64,000 nucleotides of DNA from Mycobacteroides chelonae (GTDB lineage: Bacteria; Actinomycetota; Actinomycetes; Mycobacteriales; Mycobacteriaceae): contig NZ_CP050145.1 of NCBI RefSeq assembly GCF_016767715.1, positions 310,001 through 374,000 of the forward strand, read 5' to 3'. Positions 1 to 8,406 of this stretch are shown piece after piece. The notes below the pieces were generated by a model, which was not told the origin of the DNA, made no database searches, and worked only from the letters and a program-made list of their open reading frames with translations. A program made the translations under genes and the position numbers. Position 1 is the stretch's first letter. Each line of letters starts with the position of its first letter.

Positions 1-546
1 GGTGCCGCGTGGATGTGCGGTGAGCGTCTTGACGGTGATCTCGACGGTCTGTTCACCGTCCATGCCCAGGCCGCCGGTGAAGACGGCTGCGATCGCGTCC
101 ACGCTCGCTCCCGAGACCTTCTCCGTCTTGACGCTGCCGGTCCCGCCGATCCCGTCGAGGTCAAGCGTGACGGACCCACACCGCCCCGCCTTCTCCTGGA
201 TGGTCTGGAACGAATCGGCGATCCCTTTGCCAACCACGACGTCCACACGAAGAGACCCGTCCTCGTACTGTGCGGCGGCCTGATCGAAGGTGACCGTGTC
301 GTGGTTGACGAACATGTTGCACTCGGATGGGCTGACCGTTGGGCCGTCATCACCCGGGCGCTCAAGCACCTCATAGGTGCCCGAGCCCTCGGGGAAGTCC
401 TGGCGGGGCAGCAGGAGTTTGGCGGGATCACCCTTGGGCAGCCCGGGTGAACCGTCCGACTTCGGTTCACCCGAGACGACGCTGGTGCACGCCGATACGA
501 GGATCAGTGCGGCGGATATCGCGCTGATGGACAGCGTGCGAGCCAC
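1..546 (-). CDS. Lipoprotein, partial (3' end outside window)
   Basis: The gene reads leftward and runs off the window at base 1, leaving 182 codons. The GTG at 546 is preferred because GGGGGAAG lies just upstream; an in-frame ATG at 567 is the alternative. The N-terminus is a lipoprotein signal peptide with lipobox VSAC (Cys20), so the protein should be anchored outside the cytoplasmic membrane. The body carries KLLLPRQDFPEGSGTY, and the last visible residues are TAHPRGT. Both segments recur in the neighbour at 580-1305, so the two are tandem paralogues, 33 bp apart on the same strand. I do not recognise a named family and propose no function beyond surface lipoprotein. Confidence 0.8.
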   Translation of the reverse strand, partial: MARTLSISAISAALILVSACTSVVSGEPKSDGSPGLPKGDPAKLLLPRQDFPEGSGTYEVLERPGDDGPTVSPSECNMFVNHDTVTFDQAAAQYEDGSLRVDVVVGKGIADSFQTIQEKAGRCGSVTLDLDGIGGTGSVKTEKVSGASVDAIAAVFTGGLGMDGEQTVEITVKTLTAHPRGT

Positions 547-579
547 GGGACTTCCCCCATCCGTCATGTGCGGATTCGC

Positions 580-1305
580 CTAGGGCGCCTTTTGCACCTT
601 GGCGATCTGCTTGTTGAGTAGATCCAACACCAGTGCGTCCTGCTCGGGAGTCCACGGCTCGATGAATCGGTCGACCTCAATGCGGACGGTCGTGCCCCGG
701 GGATGCGCGATCGCGATGTGCGACTCGACGCCGATCTGGTCGCCCTCAGGTCCGAGAAGACCGCCGACCTTGACCAACTTGGTCTCCGCGGAGGCACCGG
801 GCAAATCGGAGATGGAGACATGCGCCTTCATCGCCACCCCGTCACCCTCCATCTGGACGGATGCGCATTCCTGGGCGCGCTTCAAGAGGTCGTCGAAGGA
901 CTGCTTGATACCGAGCCCGACACTGCTCTCCGCCATCACGGTGTCCGAGTCGTACTTGGCGCGCGCCCTGTCGTAGTCGCCGTCTCCCTCGGAGATGAAC
1001 TCGTAGCACCCGGGCGGGTTGACCTTCTCCGGCTTGGACTTGTCCGCCTTGTCCTTGTCGAGTTTGAGCTTGTCTTCGATGGTGAACGTCCCATTGCCGG
1101 CGGGGAAGTCCTCCCGGGTCAGCAAAAGTGCGGTCGCCGGGCCCTCGGGCAACTTTACGGTCGGCTCGTCGGCCTTCTGGGTACTCGACGACGGCGCCGG
1201 TGACTCACTCGGCGATTCCTTGGAACAAGCGGAGGTGAATGCGAGTGCGATGACACTCGCGCCAACCGCCAACACAGTGTTCATATCAACGCGACGTGTC
1301 CTCAT
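580..1305 (-). CDS. Lipoprotein, paralogue of the preceding gene
   Basis: A 241-residue protein with signal peptide and lipobox FTSAC (Cys27), followed by a Ser/Pro/Glu-rich linker (about residues 28-50) typical of mycobacterial lipoproteins. The globular part has TALLLTREDFPAGNGTF near residue 60 and IAHPRGTTVRIEVDRF near residue 200; both match segments of the truncated neighbour at 1-546. Two Cys in the mature part (PGCYEF, QECASV) could form a disulfide. It lies upstream of its paralogue in a likely two-gene unit and diverges from dnaX. ATG at 1305 is taken as start; ATG at 1284 would leave a shorter n-region. The function is unknown. Confidence 0.85.
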   Translation of the reverse strand: MRTRRVDMNTVLAVGASVIALAFTSACSKESPSESPAPSSSTQKADEPTVKLPEGPATALLLTREDFPAGNGTFTIEDKLKLDKDKADKSKPEKVNPPGCYEFISEGDGDYDRARAKYDSDTVMAESSVGLGIKQSFDDLLKRAQECASVQMEGDGVAMKAHVSISDLPGASAETKLVKVGGLLGPEGDQIGVESHIAIAHPRGTTVRIEVDRFIEPWTPEQDALVLDLLNKQIAKVQKAP

Positions 1306-1386
1306 GCGCGGACTTTAGCGAACAAGATCACCCAATGTGGCCGTTTGTTCGTCAGGTGGCCCGCCAAGGTCGTCTGCGGTCGCCGG

Positions 1387-1392
1387 TACCCT
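1387..1392 (+). promoter_or_regulatory. -10 element (TACCCT) for leaderless dnaX
   Basis: TACCCT fits the mycobacterial TAnnnT -10 consensus and ends 8 nt before the GTG at 1401, with no Shine-Dalgarno sequence between. This predicts transcription starting at or next to the start codon, and supports GTG 1401 over the upstream in-frame codons. Confidence 0.5.
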
Positions 1393-1400
1393 TGCTCTCC

Positions 1401-3410
1401 GTGGCCCTGTACCGCAAGTATCGCCCGGCGACCTTCGCCGAAGTCATCGGCCAGGAGCACGTCACCGGACCGTTGACCACCGCGCTGGACGCGGGCCGCA
1501 TCAACCACGCCTATCTGTTCTCGGGGCCCCGTGGCTGCGGTAAGACGTCCTCGGCCCGCATCCTGGCCCGCTCGCTGAACTGCGTGCAGGGGCCCACCTC
1601 GACGCCGTGCGGGGTCTGTGATTCGTGCGTGGCGCTGGCGCCCAACGGATCGGGCAACGTCGATGTCATCGAACTGGACGCCGCCAGCCACGGTGGTGTG
1701 GACGACACCCGTGAGCTGCGTGATCGGGCCTTTTACGCACCCGCGCAGTCGCGCTACCGCATCTTCATCATCGATGAAGCGCACATGGTCACCACTGCGG
1801 GTTTCAACGCGCTGCTCAAGATTGTCGAGGAGCCACCCGAGCATCTGATCTTCGTTTTCGCCACCACCGAGCCGGAGAAGGTGCTGCCGACCATCCGGTC
1901 GCGCACCCATCACTATCCGTTCCGCCTGCTGGCGCCCAAGACGATGCGGACGCTCGTCGAGGCCATCTGTGCGCAGGAGAACGTCGCCGTCGACGATCCG
2001 GTGTACCCGCTGGTGATCCGCGCCGGTGCCGGATCCCCTCGAGACACCCTGTCGGTACTGGACCAGTTGCTCGCCGGTGCGGACGAGGAACGCGTGACCT
2101 ACCAGCGGGCTCTCGCACTGCTGGGCGTCACCGATATCGCACTGATCGACGATGCGGTGGATGCGCTCGCGGCCGGTGACGGCGCGGCGGTGTTCGGAGC
2201 CATCGAAGGCGTGATGGATGCCGGACACGATCCGCGCCGATTCGGCACCGACCTGCTCGAGCGTTTCCGCGATCTTATTGTTCTGCAAGCGGTTCCGGAT
2301 GCGGTGGAGCGCGGTGTGGTCGATGCTCCGCAGGACGTGCTGGAGCGGATGCGCGAGCAGGCCGAGCGCATCGGGCCCGCGACCTTGACCCGATACGCCG
2401 AGGTGCTGCACGCCGGGCTCGGGGAGATGCGGGGCGCGACGGCACCTCGGCTGCTGCTGGAAGTGGTGTGCGCCCGACTGCTGCTGCCCTCGGCCACAGA
2501 CGCGGAATCTGCTGTGCTGCAACGCGTCGAGCGCATCGAGAAGCGTCTGGACATGTCGGTGCCCGAGGCCGGTGGGGCAGGCGCGTCGCCGCGCTTTGTC
2601 CGCAAGTCCCAGGCCCCCAACGCCCCGGCCGCCGAAACAACCGTACCGCCGGCCCCGGCGCCCGAGCCTCCCGCGCCGACTCCGCCTCCTACACCCGCTC
2701 CGGCTCCGGAACCCACCCCGCAGCCGGACCCAGTTCCAGCGCCAGAGCCTGAGCCAACCCCGGCACCTGCTCCGGCGCCCGAGCCCGAGCCGGCCCCGGA
2801 GCCGCCCTCACCGCCCGTTCCGGAACCAGAGCCGGAACCGGAACCAGAGCCAGTTCCAGCGCCAGAACCGGAACCTGCCCCCGAGCCGCGTCAGCCCGGG
2901 GCCCTTGACACCACTGCCGTGCGCAACGCCTGGGCCGAGATCCGATCCAAGGTCAGGGACCGCAGCCGGACCACCGAGGTCATGCTCTCCGGTGCCACCG
3001 TGCGTGCCATCGAGGGCAAGACCCTGGTGCTGTCCCATGATTCGCCACCATTGGCCAAGCGCATCACCGAGTCGCGCAATGCCGAGGTCATCCGGGAAGC
3101 GTTGAAGGATGCGCTCGGGGTGGACTGGGAGATCCGTTGCGAGGCGGGCAGTGCGGACGCCGGCACCCCCGCCCAGGCGCCGAAAGTCAACAAGGCCCCA
3201 CCGCGGGTCGTGACCCGGCCCAGCCGCCCGACGCCCGAGCCCGAGCCGGCACCCGAACCTGAACCGGAACCCACGTCCCCGGAGGACGAGGAGGAGCAGA
3301 TGCTCGCCGAGGCCGGGCAGGGCGAGGCGGGTCCGCGACGCGATCCCGAAGAGGTTGCGCTGGAACTACTTCAGAACGAGCTGGGCGCTCGCAAGATTGA
3401 CCCCAGCTAG
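1401..3410 (+). CDS. dnaX: DNA polymerase III subunit gamma/tau
   Basis: Clamp-loader ATPase subunit that loads the beta sliding clamp and links polymerase cores at the fork. The GTG at 1401 gives VALYRKYRPATFAEVIGQEH, the standard DnaX N-terminus; the open frame extends to 1296 but upstream residues are unconserved. Walker A is GPRGCGKT (about 42-49), zinc-module Cys are at 61, 70, 73 and 76, and DEAH of Walker B is at 125-128. After the AAA+ core (to about 370) comes a long Pro/Glu/Ala-rich segment (about 415-500), then a conserved C-terminal domain and a second short Pro/Glu block. At 669 residues it resembles full-length tau; I see no A-rich slippery site for gamma production. It is convergent with the methyltransferase gene, sharing CTAG at the stops. 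Confidence 0.97.
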   Translation: MALYRKYRPATFAEVIGQEHVTGPLTTALDAGRINHAYLFSGPRGCGKTSSARILARSLNCVQGPTSTPCGVCDSCVALAPNGSGNVDVIELDAASHGGVDDTRELRDRAFYAPAQSRYRIFIIDEAHMVTTAGFNALLKIVEEPPEHLIFVFATTEPEKVLPTIRSRTHHYPFRLLAPKTMRTLVEAICAQENVAVDDPVYPLVIRAGAGSPRDTLSVLDQLLAGADEERVTYQRALALLGVTDIALIDDAVDALAAGDGAAVFGAIEGVMDAGHDPRRFGTDLLERFRDLIVLQAVPDAVERGVVDAPQDVLERMREQAERIGPATLTRYAEVLHAGLGEMRGATAPRLLLEVVCARLLLPSATDAESAVLQRVERIEKRLDMSVPEAGGAGASPRFVRKSQAPNAPAAETTVPPAPAPEPPAPTPPPTPAPAPEPTPQPDPVPAPEPEPTPAPAPAPEPEPAPEPPSPPVPEPEPEPEPEPVPAPEPEPAPEPRQPGALDTTAVRNAWAEIRSKVRDRSRTTEVMLSGATVRAIEGKTLVLSHDSPPLAKRITESRNAEVIREALKDALGVDWEIRCEAGSADAGTPAQAPKVNKAPPRVVTRPSRPTPEPEPAPEPEPEPTSPEDEEEQMLAEAGQGEAGPRRDPEEVALELLQNELGARKIDPS

Positions 3411-4717
3411 GGCTGCCACCACGGGCGCAGCGGCAGCGAGGACCCGCCGCGCGCATCAAGTTTAGTGGCCAGCACCTGGTGTAGCTGAACGACATTGCGC
3501 TCGAAGCCCAGTCGTGAACCGGCCATGTACAGGCCCCACACCTTCGCGGTGGCCTCGCCTACCTCGTCGACTGCCTCATCCCAGTGTTCGACGAGGTTGG
3601 CGCACCACTCCTTGAGGGTCAGTGCGTAATGGTGACGCAGATTCTCCTCGTGCAGCACCTCCAGGCCAACGTTCTGGATCTCGGTGATGATTTTCCCCGA
3701 CCCAGTCAACTCCCCGTCGGGGAAGACGTAGCGGTCGATGAAATATCCTGCGACGGCCGAGGTTCGATTGTCCGGCCGGGTAATGCAATGGTTGAGCAGC
3801 AGGCCGCCGGTCTTCAGTCGCGACTGCAGAAACCGGAAGTAGGCGGGATAGTTCGCGATGCCGATGTGCTCGGTCAGCCCGATCGACGAGACCGCGTCGA
3901 ACTCTCTTTCTGTGGTATCGCGATAGTCCGCATGGCGGACCTCCGCCAGATCCGAAAGGCCTTCGTCGGCAAGGGCTTTCTGTGCCCAGGCGGCCTGCTC
4001 GGCCGATAAGGTGACACCGGTGGCGCGTACGCCGCGCCGTGCGGCGTACCGGACCATCGATCCCCAGCCGCAACCCACGTCGAGCAACCGGTCTCCGGGT
4101 TTGAGCGCCAGCTTCTCGAAAACCAGCCGGTACTTGTTCTCTTGTGCCTCTTCCAGCGTGGCCTCAGCGTTCGGATAGCAGGCACACGTGTAGGTCATGG
4201 ACGGGCCGAGTACCCACTCGTAGAACGCGTTCGAGACGTCGTAGTGATGATGGATGGCCTCGGAATCGCGGGTCTTGCTGTGCCGGAATCCCTCGACGAC
4301 CCGCCGCCAACGGGGCAGTGCCTCCTGCGGCGGCGGTGCGATGGGCCGCAGATGTTCGAAACCGATCGACCTGACGATGTTGGCCAGTACGCGCGCGGGC
4401 GGTCGCTTGAAATCCAGTCTGTCGGCCATGGCCTTCAACAGTTCATAAGGGTCGCCCGGGTGCACGCCCTGCATTTCGATATCGCCGGAAACATACGCCC
4501 GCGCCAGCCCCAGGTCACCCGGCGCCGTCGCCAAATACGTTGTGCCGCGCGGCGTCAGTAGATCGAGCCCCAGTTCGGCATTCTCCGGTCCGGCCTTGCT
4601 GCCGTCGTAGGCGCTGAAGCGCAGCGGCAGGTCTCCGGCCGCCATGATTTCGAGAATCTCGGCCAGCGAGAGCTTGCCGTTCTCGCCCCGGTCGTTCTTG
4701 GCCTGAGTCGTCGTCAT
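3407..4717 (-). CDS. Cyclopropane/10-methyl fatty acid synthase family methyltransferase
   Basis: A 436-residue SAM-dependent methyltransferase of the CFA synthase family, acting on the double bond of membrane phospholipid acyl chains. The SAM motif LLDVGCGWGS is at 211-220, preceded by the family motif AIHHHYDVSNAFYEWVLG and followed by EHIG and the C-terminal YALTLKEW region. The next gene, overlapping by 4 nt, is an FAD-linked oxidoreductase. That pairing is known for mycobacterial 10-methyl (tuberculostearic) acid synthesis (BfaB/TmsB with BfaA/TmsA): the methyltransferase makes a 10-methylene chain and the partner reduces it. The position next to dnaX matches Rv3720. Assignment to 10-methyl rather than cyclopropane formation rests on the partner gene. 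Confidence 0.85.
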   Translation of the reverse strand: MTTTQAKNDRGENGKLSLAEILEIMAAGDLPLRFSAYDGSKAGPENAELGLDLLTPRGTTYLATAPGDLGLARAYVSGDIEMQGVHPGDPYELLKAMADRLDFKRPPARVLANIVRSIGFEHLRPIAPPPQEALPRWRRVVEGFRHSKTRDSEAIHHHYDVSNAFYEWVLGPSMTYTCACYPNAEATLEEAQENKYRLVFEKLALKPGDRLLDVGCGWGSMVRYAARRGVRATGVTLSAEQAAWAQKALADEGLSDLAEVRHADYRDTTEREFDAVSSIGLTEHIGIANYPAYFRFLQSRLKTGGLLLNHCITRPDNRTSAVAGYFIDRYVFPDGELTGSGKIITEIQNVGLEVLHEENLRHHYALTLKEWCANLVEHWDEAVDEVGEATAKVWGLYMAGSRLGFERNVVQLHQVLATKLDARGGSSLPLRPWWQP

Positions 4718-6084
4718 TGTCGCCGTACCGCCTTCGCGTAGAGATCCAGCAATCGGTTATCGGGGTCGTACATCTTCTTCAACGTCCGATAGTGCTCGCC
4801 GCCATACAGAGCCTCGAACTCTTCACGCGGATAGAAGGATTCGGAGTACAGCGATTTGTGTCCACCCAGTTCGCTGACCTTGTGCTCGATCCGCCGGTTG
4901 GTGGCTCCATCGACGGCGCCTGCGGGCACCGAGGACCAGAAGCCGATGTTGACGTACGTCTGGCCCGAGCGTATCGGATACAGCGGCCATCCCGCGTTGT
5001 CGCGTAAACGCAACGGACACAGCCATACCGGTTCAATGGGTACTTCGTCGAGGAACCATCGCAGAAACTCCGCGGTGTGACCGATCGGTACCTCGACGTC
5101 CTGGACGACGCGTTCCCGGGCTGGGCGCCCGTTGAACTTCTCGATGCGGTCGGCGATGTTGTAACGCTGATCAAGGCCGATCATCTTCCAGTAGACGCTG
5201 CTGCGCCGATACTTTCGCGGCCACAGCCTGCGGATGCGTGGATTTTGCGCGCCGAACGCGCGGGAACACCAGAACCAGTCGGTGTCCCAACGCCATAGGT
5301 AGTCGTGGATGCTCAGCCGATCGTGACCGGTGCCGTCCGCATGCTGGATCGAGCGATAGTAGATCTGTTGTCCCGTGTAATCGCTCACCGGGCCGGGCGC
5401 ATCCGTCTGGGTGCCCAGACACAGGTAGGACTCCTCGTCGGTGAACACCACACCGTCCAGATAGTCTACTCGTTCGCCCTGGAAGGTCGCCGAATCCACG
5501 ATCGACTCCATCGCTGCCACGAGTTCATCGAGGCCATGGAATCGGATGTGCCGCAGGGCAACAAACCGTCCGACGGGTTCGAGCTCGATGCGTAGCCGCA
5601 CCGAGTAGCCCAGCGTGCCGTACGAGTTGGGGAAGCCTCGATAGAGATCTGTGTGTTCGTGCGCCGATGCGGTGACGATTTCGCCCGCGCCGGTGAGGAT
5701 GTCCATGTCGAGAACCGACTCGTGCGGAAGCCCGTTGCGGAAGGACGCCGATTCGATCCCGAGCCCGGTGACCGCGCCACCCAGTGTGATGGTCTTGAGC
5801 TGGGGCACCACCAGCGGTGCGAGTCCGTGGGAAAGGGTGGCCGCGACCAGGTCCTCATAGGTACACATGCCGGCCACGTCGGCCGTGCGATTGACGGTGT
5901 CCACACTGATGACACCGGTGAGGCCCGAGGTATCCAGGCCCGGTGTAGTCGACTTTGCCCTTGCGCGGAACAGATTTGAGGTGGGCTTAGCCAAACGCAC
6001 GGTCGCCGTCGTGGGAATGGCCCGGTAACTCCGTAGTAGCCGGTTCACTCCCTCGGCGTGCGCCGATCCTGACGAGATAGGCAC
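4714..6084 (-). CDS. FAD-binding oxidoreductase, probable 10-methylene fatty acid reductase
   Basis: FAD_binding_4/DIMINUTO-type flavoprotein of 456 residues from the GTG at 6084. The FAD domain has the segment LKTITLGGAVTGLGIESASF; the C-terminal half is Trp/Arg-rich as in the Rv3719 family. It overlaps the methyltransferase by 4 nt (ATGA), so the two are translationally coupled and probably form the tuberculostearate system, this protein reducing the 10-methylene intermediate. Start choice: TAGCGT ends 7 nt before GTG 6084, which suggests a leaderless mRNA. The frame stays open to a TTG at 6144 (476 residues) with no visible signal, and a GTG at 6048 is also possible. Function is inferred from family and pairing. 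Confidence 0.8.
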   Translation of the reverse strand: MPISSGSAHAEGVNRLLRSYRAIPTTATVRLAKPTSNLFRARAKSTTPGLDTSGLTGVISVDTVNRTADVAGMCTYEDLVAATLSHGLAPLVVPQLKTITLGGAVTGLGIESASFRNGLPHESVLDMDILTGAGEIVTASAHEHTDLYRGFPNSYGTLGYSVRLRIELEPVGRFVALRHIRFHGLDELVAAMESIVDSATFQGERVDYLDGVVFTDEESYLCLGTQTDAPGPVSDYTGQQIYYRSIQHADGTGHDRLSIHDYLWRWDTDWFWCSRAFGAQNPRIRRLWPRKYRRSSVYWKMIGLDQRYNIADRIEKFNGRPARERVVQDVEVPIGHTAEFLRWFLDEVPIEPVWLCPLRLRDNAGWPLYPIRSGQTYVNIGFWSSVPAGAVDGATNRRIEHKVSELGGHKSLYSESFYPREEFEALYGGEHYRTLKKMYDPDNRLLDLYAKAVRRQ

Positions 6085-6091
6085 AATTCCT

Positions 6092-6097
6092 ACGCTA
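6092..6097 (-). promoter_or_regulatory. -10 element (TAGCGT) for the oxidoreductase/methyltransferase pair
   Basis: Reading leftward, TAGCGT is followed by 7 nt and then GTG 6084. This is the spacing expected for leaderless transcription and would separate this operon from the enolase-like gene ending at 6161. Confidence 0.4.
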
Positions 6098-6160
6098 GCC
6101 CGGTTCTGCGCGTGGCGCACCCGAGAACGTGATTCGGATGCCAAGCGCGACTGTCGGAAA

Positions 6161-7435
6161 CTAATCCAGGGTCAATCGTCCTAGCCGAATCGGTGCTCCG
6201 CCAAGCTGTTCGTCGATGCGGAGCAGCTCGTTCCATTTCGCGGTGCGTTCGGATCTGGTGATGGAGCCGACCTTGAGTTGCTCGGCACCCCACCCGACCG
6301 CCAGGTGCGCAATGGTGACATCCTCGCTCTCACCCGATCGCGCAGACACGATGGTGTCCCATCCGCAGTCGTGAGCGGTGTCGTGCGCCGACTTGGCGGC
6401 GCTGAGTGTGCCGGCCTGGTTGGGCTTCACCAGTAATCCGTTACACGCTCCGGCCTCGGTTGCTCGGCGCACCCGCTCGGCATTGGTGACGGTGAAATCG
6501 TCACCGACTACCAGGACGCGGTGTCCCACTGTCTGGGTGAACTCCGCCAGGGCAGCGGGATCGTCCTCGGCGATTGGATCCTCGATGGAAGCGATCGGAT
6601 ACTTATCTATCCACCCGATCAGAACCTCTGCCCACGCATCGGAGTCGAGCTCGGTGCCATCGAGCCCGAGGCGGTAGCGGCCGCCGCTGCCGAATTCGCT
6701 CGACGCGATGTCCAACGCGATCGTGACCTGGGCTCCCGGCTGCAACCCGGCCCGCTCGATGGAGGCGACCAGCAGTTCCAGTGCGTCCTCGTTGGAGTCC
6801 ACCACCGGCCACCATCCACCCTCATCTGCCACCCCGGCGAGCCGGCCTCGCTCGGAAAGCAAAGCCCCGCATGCGCGATGGATTTCGGCGACCCAGTTGA
6901 GGCCCTGTTCGATGCTGTCGGCTGCCGCGGGCACCACCATGAAATCTTGAACATCGGTGCGACGCGCGGCATGGGCGCCCCCGCCGATCACCTGAATCTC
7001 CGGCAGCGGCATGGCGGCCGTTCGATCACCGATGAGATAACGCCACAACGGAATACCGTGCGATGCGGCTGCGGCGTGTGCGGCCGCCATCGACATGGCC
7101 ACCGACGTGTTACCGCCGATGAGCGCGAACGCGTCCGACCCGTCAGCCGCGGTGAGCGCCGTGTCGACGGCCTTCTGGTCGGTGGCGTCGATGCCGACCA
7201 GATGCTCGGTCAGAGCGCGGGCGGCTGCCACCGCAGCGGTCACGTCGTAACCGGCGAAAGGGCTGCCGCCGTCCCGTAGATCGGCGGCCTCGCCGCTGCC
7301 CCGGGACGCACCCGCGGGAGCGATCGCCCGCCCGATGCTGCCATCGCCCAGCAGCAGCTCCGCCTCGACGGTCGGCCGCCCGCGTGAATCCCATACGCGT
7401 CGAGCGTGCACACCACTGATGTGTGTTCCGGTCAT
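6161..7435 (-). CDS. Enolase paralogue with altered active site
   Basis: A 424-residue protein homologous to enolase along its whole length. Kept: the metal ligands (D242 in ALDIASSEF, E285 in SIEDP, D312 in VGDDF), K337 (LLVKPNQ), K388, H155 (GGAHA) and E205 (DEGGW). Changed relative to ordinary enolase: His of SHRSGE is Ala (A365), Glu of QEFM is Asp (D164), and the mobile-loop Ser of SGAST is Ala (A41). These positions take part in substrate binding and catalysis, so the protein is unlikely to be the housekeeping 2-phosphoglycerate enolase; a related phospho-substrate is possible. Its start overlaps the stop of the kinase at 7432-8406 by 4 nt, so the two are probably co-translated under the TetR gene upstream. 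Confidence 0.8.
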   Translation of the reverse strand: MTGTHISGVHARRVWDSRGRPTVEAELLLGDGSIGRAIAPAGASRGSGEAADLRDGGSPFAGYDVTAAVAAARALTEHLVGIDATDQKAVDTALTAADGSDAFALIGGNTSVAMSMAAAHAAAASHGIPLWRYLIGDRTAAMPLPEIQVIGGGAHAARRTDVQDFMVVPAAADSIEQGLNWVAEIHRACGALLSERGRLAGVADEGGWWPVVDSNEDALELLVASIERAGLQPGAQVTIALDIASSEFGSGGRYRLGLDGTELDSDAWAEVLIGWIDKYPIASIEDPIAEDDPAALAEFTQTVGHRVLVVGDDFTVTNAERVRRATEAGACNGLLVKPNQAGTLSAAKSAHDTAHDCGWDTIVSARSGESEDVTIAHLAVGWGAEQLKVGSITRSERTAKWNELLRIDEQLGGAPIRLGRLTLD

Positions 7436-8406
7436 GGTCCCTCTAACTGTTGTGTGACGGCCAGCGGATCGGTGGCCGATTCATGCAAGGCCTGCCCTGC
7501 GCGGGTGCGCAGTGAATCGCGTTGAGAGGCGGACAAGTAGTCCACGGGCGATCGTCCGTCGATGCGAGCGAGAGCCAACGCGGGTAGGAGGCGCGCGGTC
7601 CGGGCGGCCACCGTATCCGGCGATTCCCAGGAGACGCCCGCCAGGTACGCGGTGCAGAGTCGGCGGCTCGTCTCCCACAACCGCTCGCGGTACTCTGGTT
7701 TCCATATCCGCTTGAGCAGCAGATGATTAAGGCAGAACGCGAGATCGAAGGCGGGATCTCCGTACCAGGCACATTCGGCATCGGTCAGCACCGGTCCATC
7801 CGCGGTGACGATGACGTTCTTTGGGCTCACATCTCCATGCACCAGTGCGATGTGCGTACCGGCGAGGTCATCGGCAAGTTGGGAAAGGGCATCGGCGTGG
7901 TCCGGCAGGTGCTCTGCCGGATAGCGTAGATACGGCTCGATTCGTAACGCCTCGAACAGGTCATCGGATGCGAATTCGCTTGGCACCGTGGCGTCCCCGG
8001 CCGTGTGCGCATGCACGGCAACGAGGCGTACGCCGAGTTCCCTGCCCACTTCTGGATCGATACGCCCGTTCGCAAGATCTTCGCGCCAGGAGGCGATGGG
8101 CCCCAGATCTGTCATCGCGAACGCATGCAGATCTTCGACGGCCAGGACAACCCGGGGCGTGAAAGACGGAACGATCGTCGCCGCGCGCCGGAGATAGCGC
8201 GCCTCAAAGATGTTGCGCTGCAACGGTGCTACCCAGTGAGCCTGTACCCGAAGCCGCTCGATGGCCCGCTTGACCACCACCGATTCGCCCGAACTCAGCC
8301 GAACACGCCACACGTCGGAGGACACCCCTCCGGTCAATGGTTGTGCCTCCGCAGACACAAGTACGGCGTGCGAGAGAAGCTCGACCACCCAGTCAGGTGG
8401 TGCCAT
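7432..8406 (-). CDS. Aminoglycoside-phosphotransferase-fold small-molecule kinase
   Basis: A 324-residue APH/choline-kinase-fold protein. The Brenner motif is ALVHGDVSPKNVIV (catalytic Asp and Asn), followed by the metal-binding TDAECAWYGDPAFDLAF. The ATP-binding N-lobe has VVVKRAIERLRV with the usual Lys. The ATG at 8406 lies inside the end of the tetR gene (14-nt overlap); the frame is open upstream, but only as antisense-like Arg/Pro-rich residues. Kinases of this fold phosphorylate hydroxyls of small molecules, not only antibiotics. Tight coupling to an enolase paralogue suggests that it makes the phospho-substrate for that protein, which is inference. Resistance is possible but nothing specific points to it. 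Confidence 0.8.
   Translation of the reverse strand: MAPPDWVVELLSHAVLVSAEAQPLTGGVSSDVWRVRLSSGESVVVKRAIERLRVQAHWVAPLQRNIFEARYLRRAATIVPSFTPRVVLAVEDLHAFAMTDLGPIASWREDLANGRIDPEVGRELGVRLVAVHAHTAGDATVPSEFASDDLFEALRIEPYLRYPAEHLPDHADALSQLADDLAGTHIALVHGDVSPKNVIVTADGPVLTDAECAWYGDPAFDLAFCLNHLLLKRIWKPEYRERLWETSRRLCTAYLAGVSWESPDTVAARTARLLPALALARIDGRSPVDYLSASQRDSLRTRAGQALHESATDPLAVTQQLEGP

Noticed and set aside
1306..1400. SRP RNA (ffs) or tRNA next to dnaX, as in M. tuberculosis
   Set aside because: The 95-bp gap is too short and shows no conserved SRP or tRNA elements.
1302..2522. A 406-codon frame antisense to dnaX
   Set aside because: Shadow of a highly conserved gene; Arg/Gly/His-rich composition.
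2640..2900. Microsatellite-like repeat or frameshift in dnaX
   Set aside because: Pro/Glu/Ala-rich coding sequence stays in frame and is normal for actinobacterial tau; no slippery A-run is seen.
7432..8406. Aminoglycoside resistance determinant
   Set aside because: Only the general fold is visible; context is metabolic.
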